A stretch of DNA of 64,000 nt from Streptomyces zagrosensis (GTDB lineage: Bacteria > Actinomycetota > Actinomycetes > Streptomycetales > Streptomycetaceae), in assembly GCF_014203645.1 (NCBI RefSeq), contig NZ_JACHJL010000013.1:186001-250000 (forward strand), read 5' to 3'. Numbering within the stretch: the stretch's first letter is position 1; the number at the start of each line of letters is the position of its first letter. Of the stretch, positions 1 through 11,696 are shown in pieces. A program made the translations under genes and the position numbers. The notes under the pieces are model-generated. The model searched no databases and was not told the origin of the DNA. It worked only from the letters and a program-made list of their open reading frames with translations.

Positions 1-237
1 CTGGGGCATCGGTGTCAGCCGTCCTTTCGGGGCCCGGGCCTTCGGGCGTTGCCAGGCTAGCGCCCCGGCGCGGGCCGGGCGGGTGCGTTGAGCAGGCCGC
101 TGGCGGGCCGGCCAGGGGGGCCTGCGCACGGCAGCGGGCCGGTTGAGAAGATCGTTGAAGAACCGCGCCAGGCCCCTTGAAGCCATCGATGTGATCACGC
201 GACGCGCCGTCGCGAGCGAACCGACCGGAGCAGCCTG

Positions 238-1296
238 ATGAACCACTCCCCCGCCGCCGAAACCGTCCTCACCCGCGTCAGCGGCAGGTCCGCCACGCTC
301 ACCCTCAACCGCCCCAAGGCCCTCAACTCCCTTGACCACGCCATGGTGCGCGACCTCGACGCCGCTCTGAGCGGGTGGGAGCTCGATGACACGGTGGACA
401 CAGTCGTCATCGCGGGCGCGGGCGAGCGCGGTCTGTGCGCGGGCGGTGACATCCGGGCCATTTACGAGGACGCCCGCGCCGGAGGCACCGCATCGCGTGC
501 CTTCTGGCGTGATGAGTACCTGCTCAACGCCCGTATCGCCCACTACCCCAAGCCGTATGTGGCACTCATGGACGGCATCGTGATGGGCGGTGGCGTCGGG
601 GTGTCAGCGCATGGCGGAGTGCGCATCGTCACCGAGCGGTCGGCCGTCGCCATGCCGGAGGTCGGCATCGGCTTTGTGCCCGATGTGGGCGGTACGCACC
701 TACTGGCCGCGGCGCCGGGCGAGGTGGGTACGCATCTCGCGCTGACGACGGACCGGATGGGCGCGGGCGCCGCCATCGCGTGCGGATTCGCCGACCACTT
801 CGTGCCGGCTGCCCGGCTGACCGCGTTCACGGCCGCACTCGCCTCCCGTACGGCAGCGGAGGCGGTGGCGGAGTTCGCCGAGGCGGCCCCGGTCAACGAG
901 CTCGCTGAGCACCGCGACTGGATCGACGCATGCTACGCCGCCGACTCCGTCGAGGAGATCATCACCCGCCTTCAGGACTGCGGCGTGCGGGAGGCGAAGG
1001 AAGCAGCCGAGCAGATCATGAGCCACTCGCCCACCGCGGTGAAGGTGACGCTCAGCGCGCTGCGCCGGGCGCGGCAGCTCGGCACCTTGGAGGCGGTTCT
1101 CGACCAGGAGTACCGGGTCTCCTGCGCGGCACTGGCCTGCGCCGACCTGGTGGAGGGCATTCGGGCCCAGGTGATCGACAAGGACCGCCACCCGCGCTGG
1201 ACCCCCGATCGGCTCGCGCAGGTGAGCCCCACGGACGTGGAGAGGTTCTTCGCGGACCTGGGGGCGGCGGAACTGGGCCTCGCGGCACGCCCCTAG
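238..1296 (+). CDS. enoyl-CoA hydratase/isomerase family protein, probable 3-hydroxyisobutyryl-CoA hydrolase
   Basis: 352 aa crotonase-fold protein. The oxyanion-hole segment GLCAGGDIRAIYEDAR (about residues 63-78) and the segment DGIVMGGGVGVSAHGG (about 112-127) followed by AMPEVGIGFVPDVGG are typical of the 3-hydroxyisobutyryl-CoA hydrolase branch, which is longer (about 350 aa) than simple enoyl-CoA hydratases. Family role: hydrolysis of 3-hydroxyisobutyryl-CoA in valine degradation, in the cytosol. The ATG at 238 gives a protein starting MNHSPAAETVLTRV and directly entering the fold. Its neighbour, the methylmalonyl-CoA mutase operon on the opposite strand, also serves branched-chain and odd-chain acyl-CoA breakdown, which fits. 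A plain enoyl-CoA hydratase is the alternative. Confidence 0.85.
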   Translation: MNHSPAAETVLTRVSGRSATLTLNRPKALNSLDHAMVRDLDAALSGWELDDTVDTVVIAGAGERGLCAGGDIRAIYEDARAGGTASRAFWRDEYLLNARIAHYPKPYVALMDGIVMGGGVGVSAHGGVRIVTERSAVAMPEVGIGFVPDVGGTHLLAAAPGEVGTHLALTTDRMGAGAAIACGFADHFVPAARLTAFTAALASRTAAEAVAEFAEAAPVNELAEHRDWIDACYAADSVEEIITRLQDCGVREAKEAAEQIMSHSPTAVKVTLSALRRARQLGTLEAVLDQEYRVSCAALACADLVEGIRAQVIDKDRHPRWTPDRLAQVSPTDVERFFADLGAAELGLAARP

Positions 1297-1458
1297 CACC
1301 TTCGTGGGGGCGTCTGCGCGCCCCGCTGCGGCAGCGCCGTGGGGCCGCGGGCGCCCTCCTGCCAGAGCACCGCCGTCCAGGGCGGCGAAACGGGCAGGGA
1401 ACCAGCGGTCGCCCAGGCGCCGCCGCCCAGCCTTGCGGTGGCTTCTACACTCCACCTC

Positions 1459-2181
1459 ATGACGAACATGATCACTGAAATCGCCCGTGACCTCACGCCA
1501 AGTGGCACGCTGCGGGCCTCCGTCAACCTGGGCAATCCGGTGCTGGCGCAGGGCCCGCCCACGGCACCGACCGGCATCACGGTGGACATCGCGCGCGAGG
1601 TCGGCCATCGGCTTGGCGTGCCGGTGGAGTTCCTGTGCTTCGACGCGGCGCGCAAGTCGTACGAGGCGATGGCGGAGGGCCGGGCCGACCTGTGCTTCTT
1701 GGCCGTTGAGCCCGCACGTGAGGCTGAGGTCGCCTTCACCGCACCGTACGTCGTCATCGAGGGCGTGTTCGTCGTGCCGCGCGACTCGACCATCGCCGCG
1801 GCGGCCGACGTCGATCGTGCGGGCGTGCGCATCGGCGTCAAGCAGGGGTCTGCCTACGATCTGTTCCTCTCCCGCACCCTGCACCACGCGAGCGTGATAC
1901 GCGGCGACGAAGGGATAGCTGCCTTCCGCGCCCAGGACTTGGAGGTCGCGGCCGGCATCAGGCAGCCGATGACCGCATATGTCGCGGAACACGACGACGT
2001 CCGGCTGGTCGATGACCCGTTCATGCAGATCCGGCAGGCAGTGGGCACGACGAGGTTTCGAAGGAGCGAGACGGTCGCATTCCTGCGGGACCTCGTTGAA
2101 GAGCTCAAGGCCAACGGGTTCATCGCGGACGCACTTCGGCGCGCCAACCAGTCCGACACGCTGGTCGCCCCGCTCGCGTAA
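1459..2181 (+). CDS. transporter substrate-binding domain protein (family 3 fold), no signal peptide
   Basis: 240 aa protein with the bilobal family-3 solute-binding fold: PTGITVDIAREVGHRLG, a middle ADLCFLAVEPAREAEVAFTAPYVVIEG segment and a second-lobe VDRAGVRIGVKQGSAYDLF. These match the polar amino acid-binding family. I chose the ATG at 1459 because the open frame upstream is proline-rich and the fold begins shortly after MTNMITEIARDLTPSG. No signal peptide or lipobox is visible, so this looks cytoplasmic, unlike a normal ABC transporter binding protein. No permease or ATPase genes adjoin it. It may act as a sensor or enzyme-like relative; the function is unknown. Confidence 0.75.
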   Translation: MTNMITEIARDLTPSGTLRASVNLGNPVLAQGPPTAPTGITVDIAREVGHRLGVPVEFLCFDAARKSYEAMAEGRADLCFLAVEPAREAEVAFTAPYVVIEGVFVVPRDSTIAAAADVDRAGVRIGVKQGSAYDLFLSRTLHHASVIRGDEGIAAFRAQDLEVAAGIRQPMTAYVAEHDDVRLVDDPFMQIRQAVGTTRFRRSETVAFLRDLVEELKANGFIADALRRANQSDTLVAPLA

Positions 2182-2209
2182 GGCACGACCCCCGCACGGC
2201 ACCGACCGC

Positions 2210-2251
2210 GTACGGCACGGCCGGGTACGGCACGGCGCGCGTACGGCACGG
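2210..2251. repeat. short direct repeats between convergent genes
   Basis: Three copies of GTACGGCACGG at 2210-2220, 2225-2235 and 2241-2251, spaced 15-16 bp, lie in the 88-bp gap between the converging solute-binding gene and meaB. Role unknown. Confidence 0.5.
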
Positions 2252-2269
2252 CCGCCGGGCCGCGCCGGC

Positions 2270-3457
2270 TCAGTTCGGCGTGCGGCCCCCGTTCAACGAC
2301 GGACCAGGCCGCTCGACCGCGCCGGGGCCGGTGTCGGGGCTGGTCCTGGTCTCGGGGCGGGCACCGGGACTGGCATCGGGGCTGGCGTTAGTCTCGGGGC
2401 TGGCGGGTGACCGGAACGCCGCAAGGACCTGTTCCGCCGCGAGCGAGGCCGTCAGCGTGCCCTCGCGAACCTGCCGCTCCACCTGGGGGCTCACCCGGCG
2501 GACCTGGGGGTGTTCGCGGAGTTGGGTCAGCAGCTGTTCCTTGACCATCGTCCAGGTCCAGTCCACCTGCTGATCGCGCCGCTTGCGCTCCAGCGCGCCC
2601 GTCGCGTCCAACACCTTGCGGTGCTGCTCGATGCGTTCCCACAGGGTGTCAAGGCCCGTGCGTTCGCGAGCGCTACAGGTGAGCACCGGCGGGTTCCACA
2701 CCTCGTCGGCGCTGGGCCCATCATCCGTCCGCGCGGACGCAGAAGAGGACGCAGAAGAGGACGCCGAAGGAGACGCCTGGGGGCGCAGCAGCCGCAGCGC
2801 TCCGGCCAGTTCGCGGGCCGCGGAGCGGGCGTCGCGCTCGTGTGGGCCGTCCGCCTTGTTGACCGCGACCAGGTCGGCCAGCTCCACGACCCCCTTCTTG
2901 ATGCCTTGGAGCTGATCGCCGGTACGGGCCAGGGTCAGCAGCAAGAAGGTGTCCACCATGTTGGCGACGGCCGTCTCCGACTGGCCCACGCCCACCGTCT
3001 CCACCAGTACCACGTCGTAGCCCGCCGCCTCCATCAGCACGATGGTCTCCCGGGTGGCCCTGGCGACGCCGCCCAAGGTGCCCGACGTCGGCGAGGGCCG
3101 TACGAACGCGGCCGGGTCCACCGCCAGCCGCTCCATCCGGGTCTTGTCGCCCAGGATGGAGCCGCCCGTACGGCTGGAGGACGGGTCAACGGCGAGCACC
3201 GCCACCCGGTGCCCGCGCTCGGTCAGCATGGTGCCCAGGGCGTCGATGAACGTGGACTTCCCCACGCCTGGTACGCCGCTGATGCCAACCCGCCGGGAGG
3301 CTCCCGCGTACGGCAGGAGTTCGATCAGCAACTGCTGGGCGAGGGCCCGGTGATCGGGCCTGGTGGACTCCACGAGGGTGATGGCGCGGGCGATGTGGGC
3401 CCGGGAGCCCTCGCGGACCCCGCGTACGTAGTCGTCGATGTTGATCGCCTGTGGCAT
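2270..3457 (-). CDS. meaB: methylmalonyl-CoA mutase-associated GTPase MeaB (ArgK family)
   Basis: About 395 aa G3E-family P-loop GTPase that protects and reloads the B12 cofactor of methylmalonyl-CoA mutase. It has Walker A GISGVPGVGKSTF, then VLAVDPSSSRTGGSILGDKTRM, the switch segment ETVGVGQSETAVANMVDTF and the specificity motif NKADG, all diagnostic of MeaB/ArgK. I chose the ATG at 3457 (MPQAINIDDYVRG); it lies 4 bp after the mutB stop, so translation is probably coupled. Two Ser/Ala/Asp-rich low-complexity stretches (one after the NKADG domain, one at the C-terminus, with PDASPGARPETRTSPDTGPG) are longer than in typical homologues. Last gene of the mutA-mutB-meaB operon. Confidence 0.95.
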   Translation of the reverse strand: MPQAINIDDYVRGVREGSRAHIARAITLVESTRPDHRALAQQLLIELLPYAGASRRVGISGVPGVGKSTFIDALGTMLTERGHRVAVLAVDPSSSRTGGSILGDKTRMERLAVDPAAFVRPSPTSGTLGGVARATRETIVLMEAAGYDVVLVETVGVGQSETAVANMVDTFLLLTLARTGDQLQGIKKGVVELADLVAVNKADGPHERDARSAARELAGALRLLRPQASPSASSSASSSASARTDDGPSADEVWNPPVLTCSARERTGLDTLWERIEQHRKVLDATGALERKRRDQQVDWTWTMVKEQLLTQLREHPQVRRVSPQVERQVREGTLTASLAAEQVLAAFRSPASPETNASPDASPGARPETRTSPDTGPGAVERPGPSLNGGRTPN

Positions 3458-3461
3458 GGGC

Positions 3462-5695
<2,234 letters not shown>

Positions 5696-5696
<1 letters not shown>

Positions 5697-7648
5697 CACG
5701 CAATCCCCATGGTGTCCAGGGCCGAGGTCAGTGCCTCGACCGCGTCGCAGCCCGCGAAGACGAAATCGTCCACCCCGGCCCGCAGATAGTCTTCTCGTCG
5801 CTCGCCGGGCCGGCCCGCCAGATAGACCCGGGTGGCGCCCGCTGCCTTGAGCCGGGCGGCGGCGTCCGCTGCCTGCTCGGCGTAGAGCTGGTCGCTGGCA
5901 CACAGGCAGGCGATCGGTGCGCCGCTGGCGGCGAACGCTTCGGCCGCCGCCTGCGGGTCCGGGCCGGCTTGGTCCTGCACTGCCTCGATGCCGCCCGCCT
6001 GGAAGAGGTTGGCCGCGAAGGCGGCACGCGCGGTGTGTGCGGCGGCCGGGCCGAGCGTCGCGAGGAAGATCCTCGGCCGCTGTCCGTTCGCCGCCTGGTG
6101 AGCGTCGCTGCGGGCCCGCAGCGCCTCGTAAGCCTCGTCGCGGCGCACCCGCGGCAGGCCCGCCCCCGACGCGGACTTCGCCCGGGAGGACCTCGCCGAT
6201 GTGAGGTCGGCCTCACGCTCGACCGCCTGCTCGTCGAGCAGCGGGAACTCGCTGACGCCGGTGATCGGCTCCTTGCGCCGGGCGAGGTCCTTCGAGCGGC
6301 GCTGCCAGGTGGCGGCGATCCGCTCGGGGATCAGCCCGGATTCGAGGCCGCGGACCAGGCCGCCTCCGGCTTCGATCTCCTGGAACCAGGCCCAGGCTGC
6401 CTCGGCGACCTCGTCGGTCAGCCGCTCCACGTACCAGGAGCCGCCTGCCGGGTCGATGACCCGGGCCAGGTGCGACTCCTCCAGCAGGATGGAGGAGGTG
6501 TTACGGGCGACGCGCCGGGCGAAGCCGTCCGGCAGGCCCAGCTCGCTGTCGAAGGGCAGCACGGTCACGGCGTCCGCGCCGCCGACTCCGGCGCCGAGCG
6601 TCGCGACGGTGGTGCGCAGCATGTTCACCCATGGGTCACGCCGGGTCATCATGACCGGTGAGGTCACCGCGTGCTGCCGTTGTGCGACGTCAGCGGTGTT
6701 GGCCGCGCCGCAGACCTGCGCGACCCTGGCCCACAGGCGGCGGGCGGCGCGCAGCTTGGCGATGGTCAGGAACTGGTCGGCGGTGGCCGCGTAGCGAAAC
6801 TCCAACTGGCCCAGCGCGGCATCCACGGTCAGCCCCGCGGCCGTCAGCTCGCGCAGATAGCCGACGCCGGCGGCGAGCGAGCAGCCGAGCTCCTCGGCAG
6901 TGGAAGCACCGGCCTCGTGGTAGGGCAGCGCGTCCACGCTCAGTGCCCGCACACCCGGGTAGTCGCGGCTCGCGCGGCGAGCCAGTTCGGTGGCGGCGGC
7001 GAGGTGCCCCTCGATGGACTGCGCCGATCCGATGCCGGTGCCTGGGCCGGTACTGGTTCCGGTGCGGGCGATGATGCCGTACGGGTCGGCGCCGAGGGTG
7101 GCGAGCGCGGCGTGGCGGGGTACCTCGCGTTGGTCGTACAGAGCGAGCAGCGCCACAGCCGCGGCGGGGAAGTCGGCGCCCGCGTCGAGGACGACGGTCA
7201 CCAGATCGAGGTAGACCCCCTCCAGGGCCCGCGGCAGCGCGTCGATGGGCAGCGCGTCGGCGCCGACCGCGAGCCACAGCGAGGTCACCCCGTTCTCCAG
7301 ATCGGCGAGGACCGCTTCGCGGGTGCGCTCGGGGTCGGGGTGCGCATGGCGCTGGCGTACATCCCAACCGGAGACCGCCGTCCCCTCTGGTCGCCCACCG
7401 CGTGTGAACGGGGGGAAACCTGGGTACCCGGCGGCGTCTGACGCATGCGGGGCGTCGTCGGCGGTGTAGAGGGGGCGGGCTGAGATCCCGTCCTGGAGCG
7501 AGGTTGTCAGCGCCTCCTCAGCCGCGACGCCGGTGGCGTCTGACGCGCCGGACTTACGCAGCACGTTTCCAACAAGGTGTTGCCACTGCTCTCGGGAAGC
7601 TTCCGGGAACTCGGCGGCCAAGGGGAGCCCTTCGGGCAGGACCGTCAT
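5696..7648 (-). CDS. mutA: methylmalonyl-CoA mutase small subunit
   Basis: 650 aa non-catalytic partner of MutB. It keeps the mutase barrel (DPWVNMLRTTVATLGAGVGGADAVTVLPFD; LARVIDPAGGSWYVERLTDEVAEAAW) and a C-terminal B12-like domain. That domain lacks the cobalamin histidine motif: the DxHxxG position reads LGPAAAHTA, as expected for the small subunit. ATG at 7648 was preferred to an upstream in-frame start because homologues begin near MTVLPEGLPLAAEFPEASREQW. First gene of the operon, divergent from the phosphopantetheinyl transferase with 144 bp between starts. The GTSTGPGTGIGSAQ insertion is low complexity. Confidence 0.95.
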
Positions 7649-7792
7649 GGGACGGAGACTAGGGGAGGGTTGCGGGCGACAGGAGTGCGGCACCCTGTGA
7701 TCTTGCCCTCGTTACGCTCGCGTAAGCGCCGCATATCGCTAAGGTACGGGCAGAATGACCTGCAAAGAGCTTATGCGCAACGGGGGTTGACC

Positions 7793-8581
7793 ATGGGAGA
7801 CGGCACGGATGGGACCGCTGTGACGGATTTGACAAGTGAGGCGACGGCCGTCGTGCCGCGCGCGCTGGTCCCCGCCACGGTCGCCTGGGCCGAGGCCGTC
7901 CGCAGCGACGCCGAACCGGATGTGCTGTTCCCCGAGGAGGAGGCCCTACTGGGCCGCTCCGTGCTCAAGCGGCGCCGTGAATTCACCACGGTACGCGCCT
8001 GCGCCCGGCGCGCGATGGCCGGTCTCGGGCTGCCTCCTGTACCGGTGCTGCCCGGCAAGCGCGGCGAGCCCGGTTGGCCCAAGGGCTTGGTCGGCAGCAT
8101 GACGCACTGTGACGGCTACCGAGCGGCGGCCCTCGCGCCGGCCACCGTGGCCCGCTCGATCGGCATCGACGCGGAGCCGCACGCCCCGCTGCCCGATGGG
8201 GTGCTCGACGTGGTGACGCTGGCCCCCGAGCGGGAGCGCGGCAAAGAGATCGCGGACGGCGCCTGGGGGGACGGCCCGGTGCACTGGGATCGGCTGCTGT
8301 TCAGCGCGAAGGAGAGCGTCTTCAAGGCCTGGTATCCGCTGGCGCGGCGGGAATTGGACTTCACCGAGGCCGAGTTGACCTTCGAGGCGGAGCCGCGGCC
8401 GGCTGGCGACACCGGCGGACCGGACCGGGTAGGCACCTTCCACGCACGGCTACTCCCCTCGGCGGATATTCCGCAGGGGTTCCCCTTCACTGGATTCGAT
8501 GGCCGATGGGTGATCCACGATGGGTTTGTCGTCACCGCGATCGTGGTGCCGACAGCAACGATCCCCAGCGCACGGGGTTAA
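7793..8581 (+). CDS. 4'-phosphopantetheinyl transferase, Sfp/EntD type
   Basis: 262 aa enzyme that transfers the phosphopantetheine arm of CoA onto carrier proteins of polyketide and non-ribosomal peptide synthases. The Mg/CoA motif SIGIDAEPH and the second signature FSAKESVFKAWYPL are intact, as is GSMTHCDGYRAAAL. The length fits the EntD-like subgroup. The ATG at 7793 starts MGDGTDGTAVTDL; the longer upstream frame covers the promoter region divergent from mutA and is unlikely to be coding. There is no adjoining biosynthetic cluster, so it is probably a general-purpose activator. Confidence 0.92.
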   Translation: MGDGTDGTAVTDLTSEATAVVPRALVPATVAWAEAVRSDAEPDVLFPEEEALLGRSVLKRRREFTTVRACARRAMAGLGLPPVPVLPGKRGEPGWPKGLVGSMTHCDGYRAAALAPATVARSIGIDAEPHAPLPDGVLDVVTLAPERERGKEIADGAWGDGPVHWDRLLFSAKESVFKAWYPLARRELDFTEAELTFEAEPRPAGDTGGPDRVGTFHARLLPSADIPQGFPFTGFDGRWVIHDGFVVTAIVVPTATIPSARG

Positions 8582-8828
8582 CCGTCCCGGCCGTGCGGGG
8601 GTGAAGCTCGCCCCGCCCCTGCGCTGGCCTTGAAGGCGGCGCGCCTGGCGAGCCACTCGCGCACGCGCTCCGGCGGCCAGCGCCGCCCCGCCCACCGCAT
8701 CCACCCACCGGCCGCCGGACGCCCTCGCCACGCCCGCCACTGTCCGACTTGCCGCTCGCTGACTCGCCGCTAGCCAACTTGCCGCTAGCCGCCCGCCACG
8801 GAACGCCCGCCTGGCGACGGCCCCGGCT

Positions 8829-9575
8829 TCAGGCGAGGCGCATGAGATTGAGGGCCTTGGCGCGGTCGCGGGTTTCGAGGGCATCGACGAGGCTGACGTG
8901 CCGCGCGTACTGCGCTTCACGGTCCGCGATCGGAGCGGTCTCCGCAAGGGTCAAGAGCGTGGCGTACATGGAGCGCAGCAGGCTGTTGGGGCTGATGGCG
9001 GCGAGGCGGGTGCGCAACTGACGGTCGGCGTCCGCGAAGCCGCCCGCGTCGGCGTTCTCGACCGCAGCGGCCAGGTCGGCCAGTATCCCGCGCAGATCGG
9101 CGATGTCGGCCGGCGAGGCGTGCCACAGGGCGTCATTGGCCAGCAGCGGGTCCAGGGCGTCGCGGATATGCAGGGCCTCGTCGGCGCACACCTCGTCCGG
9201 CTGGTGGTCGTCCAGGGCGAGTACGGAGTTGCCCAGGCGGCGTATGGCCGACTGTTCGGCGGCGAAGAGGCCGCCGCCGGGGCCGGGCCGGACGGTGACA
9301 AGGCCGCGCGACTGGAGCAGGCGCAGGGTCTCGTTGAAGGTGCCGACGGACACACCGCATTCGGCGCGCAGTTCGTGCTTGGTGCCTAGTCGTGCGCCCG
9401 GCTCCGCGTCTGCGACCAGCGCCGCGATGCGTTCGGCGGCGACCTCGGCGCGGGAGGCCGCGGGCCGTTCCCACTCGCCCCGCCGCAGCGCCGGGGGTTC
9501 GGCGCCCTCGCGCCCTCCGGGCCCTGCGGGTGTGGCGGGCGAGCGCCCTTGCCTGCTGTCGTCCGTGGCGTCCAC
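8829..9575 (-). CDS. GntR-family transcriptional regulator (FadR/FCD type)
   Basis: 248 aa regulator. An N-terminal winged helix (AERIAALVADAEPGARLGTKHELRAECGVSVGTFNETLRLLQSRGLVTVRPGPGGGLF, about residues 46-105) is followed by an all-helical FCD ligand-binding domain (DEALHIRDALDPLLANDALWHAS onwards). The first 40 residues are Pro/Gly/Ala-rich and disordered. It is divergent from the flavin reductase and monooxygenase pair with 113 bp between starts, so it very probably represses that pair and itself in response to a small acid or aromatic ligand. Confidence 0.88.
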   Translation of the reverse strand: MDATDDSRQGRSPATPAGPGGREGAEPPALRRGEWERPAASRAEVAAERIAALVADAEPGARLGTKHELRAECGVSVGTFNETLRLLQSRGLVTVRPGPGGGLFAAEQSAIRRLGNSVLALDDHQPDEVCADEALHIRDALDPLLANDALWHASPADIADLRGILADLAAAVENADAGGFADADRQLRTRLAAISPNSLLRSMYATLLTLAETAPIADREAQYARHVSLVDALETRDRAKALNLMRLA

Positions 9576-9628
9576 TCGACCTCACCCATCCTCGCACAAT
9601 TGATTATGACGAATAGCATCGCACCCCC

Positions 9629-9674
9629 TTGACACTTCTGGATACCCACAGCCATGATCACCATAATCATCATG
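9629..9674 (+). promoter_or_regulatory. candidate promoter and operator for the flavin reductase gene
   Basis: A TTGACA at 9629-9634 is followed after 18 bp by CATGAT at 9653-9658, a reasonable vegetative-type promoter. The -10 element is also the left arm of an inverted repeat CATGAT-N10-ATCATG (9653-9658 and 9669-9674). That overlap is what a GntR operator would look like, and the GntR gene diverges from this site. Not experimentally supported. Confidence 0.45.
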
Positions 9675-9688
9675 ATGAATGGAGTGAC

Positions 9689-10231
9689 ATGGTGAACGAG
9701 CCAGTGGACGAACAGGATTTTCGGGATGTGATGGCCGGGGTGTGCGCTCCGGTGACCATCGTGACCACCACCCAGGACGCCACGCCGCACGGAACAACCG
9801 TCAGCGCCTTCGCCTCGCTCTCCTTGCGCCCGCCGATGGTCTCCCTCGCGCTGGACCGCGCGTCGGAGCTCTTGGCGCGCGTGCTGGTGACGGAGCGGTT
9901 CGGGGTGAATGTGCTGGGGGCCGGGCAGCACGAGGTGGCGATGACCTTCGCGCGGCGTACGCCCGACCGGTTCGGCGCCGTCCCATGGCAGTACGACCAC
10001 GGGCTACCCCGACTGGCGGGCGCCCCTGGTTGGCTCGTATGCACACTGGCCTCGGTGGTTGAGGGCGGGGACCACCTCTTGCTCCTTGGGTCGGTCATAC
10101 ACGCCCAGGCGTCCACCGCCGCGCCCCTCGTGTACGGCAACCGTGTCTTCGGCACGCACTCCGCCTTTGCCCCACATCCGCACCCGGTGCAGCCCTCGGC
10201 CGCCGTGCCGCTCGCCGCCCTCCCCCTATGA
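9689..10231 (+). CDS. flavin reductase, HpaC/DIM6 family
   Basis: 180 aa FMN-binding split-barrel protein: FRDVMAGVCAPVTIVTTTQDATPHGTTVSAFASLSLRPPMVSLAL is the flavin-binding start typical of the reductase component of two-component monooxygenases, and VVEGGDHLLLLGSV is the C-terminal family motif. It would reduce FMN or FAD with NAD(P)H and pass it to the oxygenase encoded 23 bp downstream. Start ATG 9689 has GGAG at -8; an earlier in-frame ATG would place the His-rich segment HSHDHHNHHDEW in the protein but lacks a ribosome binding site and lies within the promoter. Confidence 0.9.
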   Translation: MVNEPVDEQDFRDVMAGVCAPVTIVTTTQDATPHGTTVSAFASLSLRPPMVSLALDRASELLARVLVTERFGVNVLGAGQHEVAMTFARRTPDRFGAVPWQYDHGLPRLAGAPGWLVCTLASVVEGGDHLLLLGSVIHAQASTAAPLVYGNRVFGTHSAFAPHPHPVQPSAAVPLAALPL

Positions 10232-10254
10232 CCCACCCCAGGCAGGAGACAGCC

Positions 10255-11469
10255 ATGACCACCACCCTCACGAACACGACCCCTAGCCCTACCGCGCCTC
10301 CGACCCGCACCGAACTGGTGGCGCGGGCGACGGCACTACAAGGGCTGTTGCGCGAGCATGCGGGCCAGATCGAAGCGGATCGCAGGGTGACCGACGAGGT
10401 CATCGACGCGCTGACCGAGGCGGGCCTGTTCCGACTGACCGTCGCGCGTCGCTTCGGGGGCTACGAGACCGACGTACGGACCATCCTTGACGTGTCGGCC
10501 GCCATAGCCGAGGGCGACGGCTCCACGGGGTGGGTCGTGACCTTGGTCAACACCTGCAACTGGCTGGCCGGGCTCTTTTCGCCACAGGCTCAGGACGACG
10601 TCTTCGGCGCCGACCCCGATACCCGGGTGACCGGGGTCTTCAGCCCCACTTCCAGCAGCCGCAAGGTCGCAGGAGGCTGGCGGCTGACCGGCCGCTGGTA
10701 CTACAACTCGGGCTCCTGGCACTCCACATGGGCCGTCCTTGCCATGCCGCTGACCGATGCGGGCGGAGAGGTGATCGACCAGGCCATGGTGTTGGTGCCG
10801 CGTACGGAGCTGGAGATGGAGGACGTCTGGTTCACCGCGGGCATGCGCGGCAGCGGAAGCAACTGCCTGATCGCCACGGACGTGTTCGTGCCCGAACACC
10901 GCGTGGCGTCGCTGCCCGGCGCGATCGACGGTACGGCCGACAACGGGCACGGGGAGGCGGGGCTGTACCGCTCGTCCTTCGCACCCTTCGTCGCCACCGT
11001 CCTTGGCGGCGCCCAACTGGGCCTTGGCCGGGCCGCGCTCAAGCTGGTCACCGGCAAGGCCAGGACCAAGCCCATCTCGTACACCTACTACGAGACCCAG
11101 GCGGATTCGGTGGCCGTACAGCTCCAGGTGGCCGAGGCCGCCATGAAGATCGACACCGCGGAGTTACACCTGCACCGAGCCGCTACGGACATCGACGAGG
11201 CCGCCGCCCACGGCACTCACCTCGATGTCCTCACCCGCGCCAGGGTCCGAGCCGACACCGGCCACGCCATCCACAACGTCCTGGACGCCATCAACACCCT
11301 GCTCAATGTGCACGGCGGCGGCTCCTTCGCCGACACCAACCCCTTACAGCGGATCTGGCGCGACGCCAATACCGCCGGGCGGCACGCGGTCGCCACGCCC
11401 GCGGTCGGCATGGAGATTTACGGCAAGCTGCTGCTCGGCGTCGAAGAGCGCATCACGCCCTTCATCTAG
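10255..11469 (+). CDS. flavin-dependent monooxygenase, acyl-CoA dehydrogenase fold (HpaB/HsaA-like group D)
   Basis: 404 aa protein with acyl-CoA dehydrogenase N-terminal, middle and C-terminal domains: VTDEVIDALTEAGLFRLTVARRFGGYE, then DGSTGWVVTLVNTCNWLAG, then GGWRLTGRWYYNSGS, and C-terminal VHGGGSFADTNPLQRIWRDANTAGRH. This pattern belongs to the two-component oxygenases that hydroxylate aromatic or polyketide substrates using reduced flavin, consistent with the reductase just upstream. ATG 10255 follows AGGAGACAGCC. Two in-frame TTA codons (11164-11166 and 11344-11346) suggest dependence on the bldA leucyl tRNA. The substrate cannot be deduced. Confidence 0.85.
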   Translation: MTTTLTNTTPSPTAPPTRTELVARATALQGLLREHAGQIEADRRVTDEVIDALTEAGLFRLTVARRFGGYETDVRTILDVSAAIAEGDGSTGWVVTLVNTCNWLAGLFSPQAQDDVFGADPDTRVTGVFSPTSSSRKVAGGWRLTGRWYYNSGSWHSTWAVLAMPLTDAGGEVIDQAMVLVPRTELEMEDVWFTAGMRGSGSNCLIATDVFVPEHRVASLPGAIDGTADNGHGEAGLYRSSFAPFVATVLGGAQLGLGRAALKLVTGKARTKPISYTYYETQADSVAVQLQVAEAAMKIDTAELHLHRAATDIDEAAAHGTHLDVLTRARVRADTGHAIHNVLDAINTLLNVHGGGSFADTNPLQRIWRDANTAGRHAVATPAVGMEIYGKLLLGVEERITPFI

Positions 11470-11696
11470 CTACGGCTACGGCTACGCAGGGCGCATAGGG
11501 CTTACGAGCCGCAGAGCGGCCTACCGCGCGCCGGGGCACGGCACGGGTGAAACCCCAGGGAGACCCCGGGAGACCCTGGGAGACCCCGAAGAAAGGAGCC
11601 CGAACCTTGGGGCTTCATCCGATCCTGCCCGCAAATGCGGCACTGGTCCGACAAAAGGTTTGCAGGTGCCGCTGAAAGTGGCTTAATCTCCCGCAC

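Noticed and set aside
1..237. A possible minus-strand gene start (ATG at 7-9, with AAAGGA upstream) leaving the window
   Set aside because: Only three codons are visible, so nothing can be said of the product; the remaining sequence shows no gene.
700..2202. 500-codon open frame on the minus strand across the hydrolase and solute-binding genes
   Set aside because: Antisense shadow of two well-supported plus-strand genes; His/Arg-rich with no domain and no ribosome binding site.
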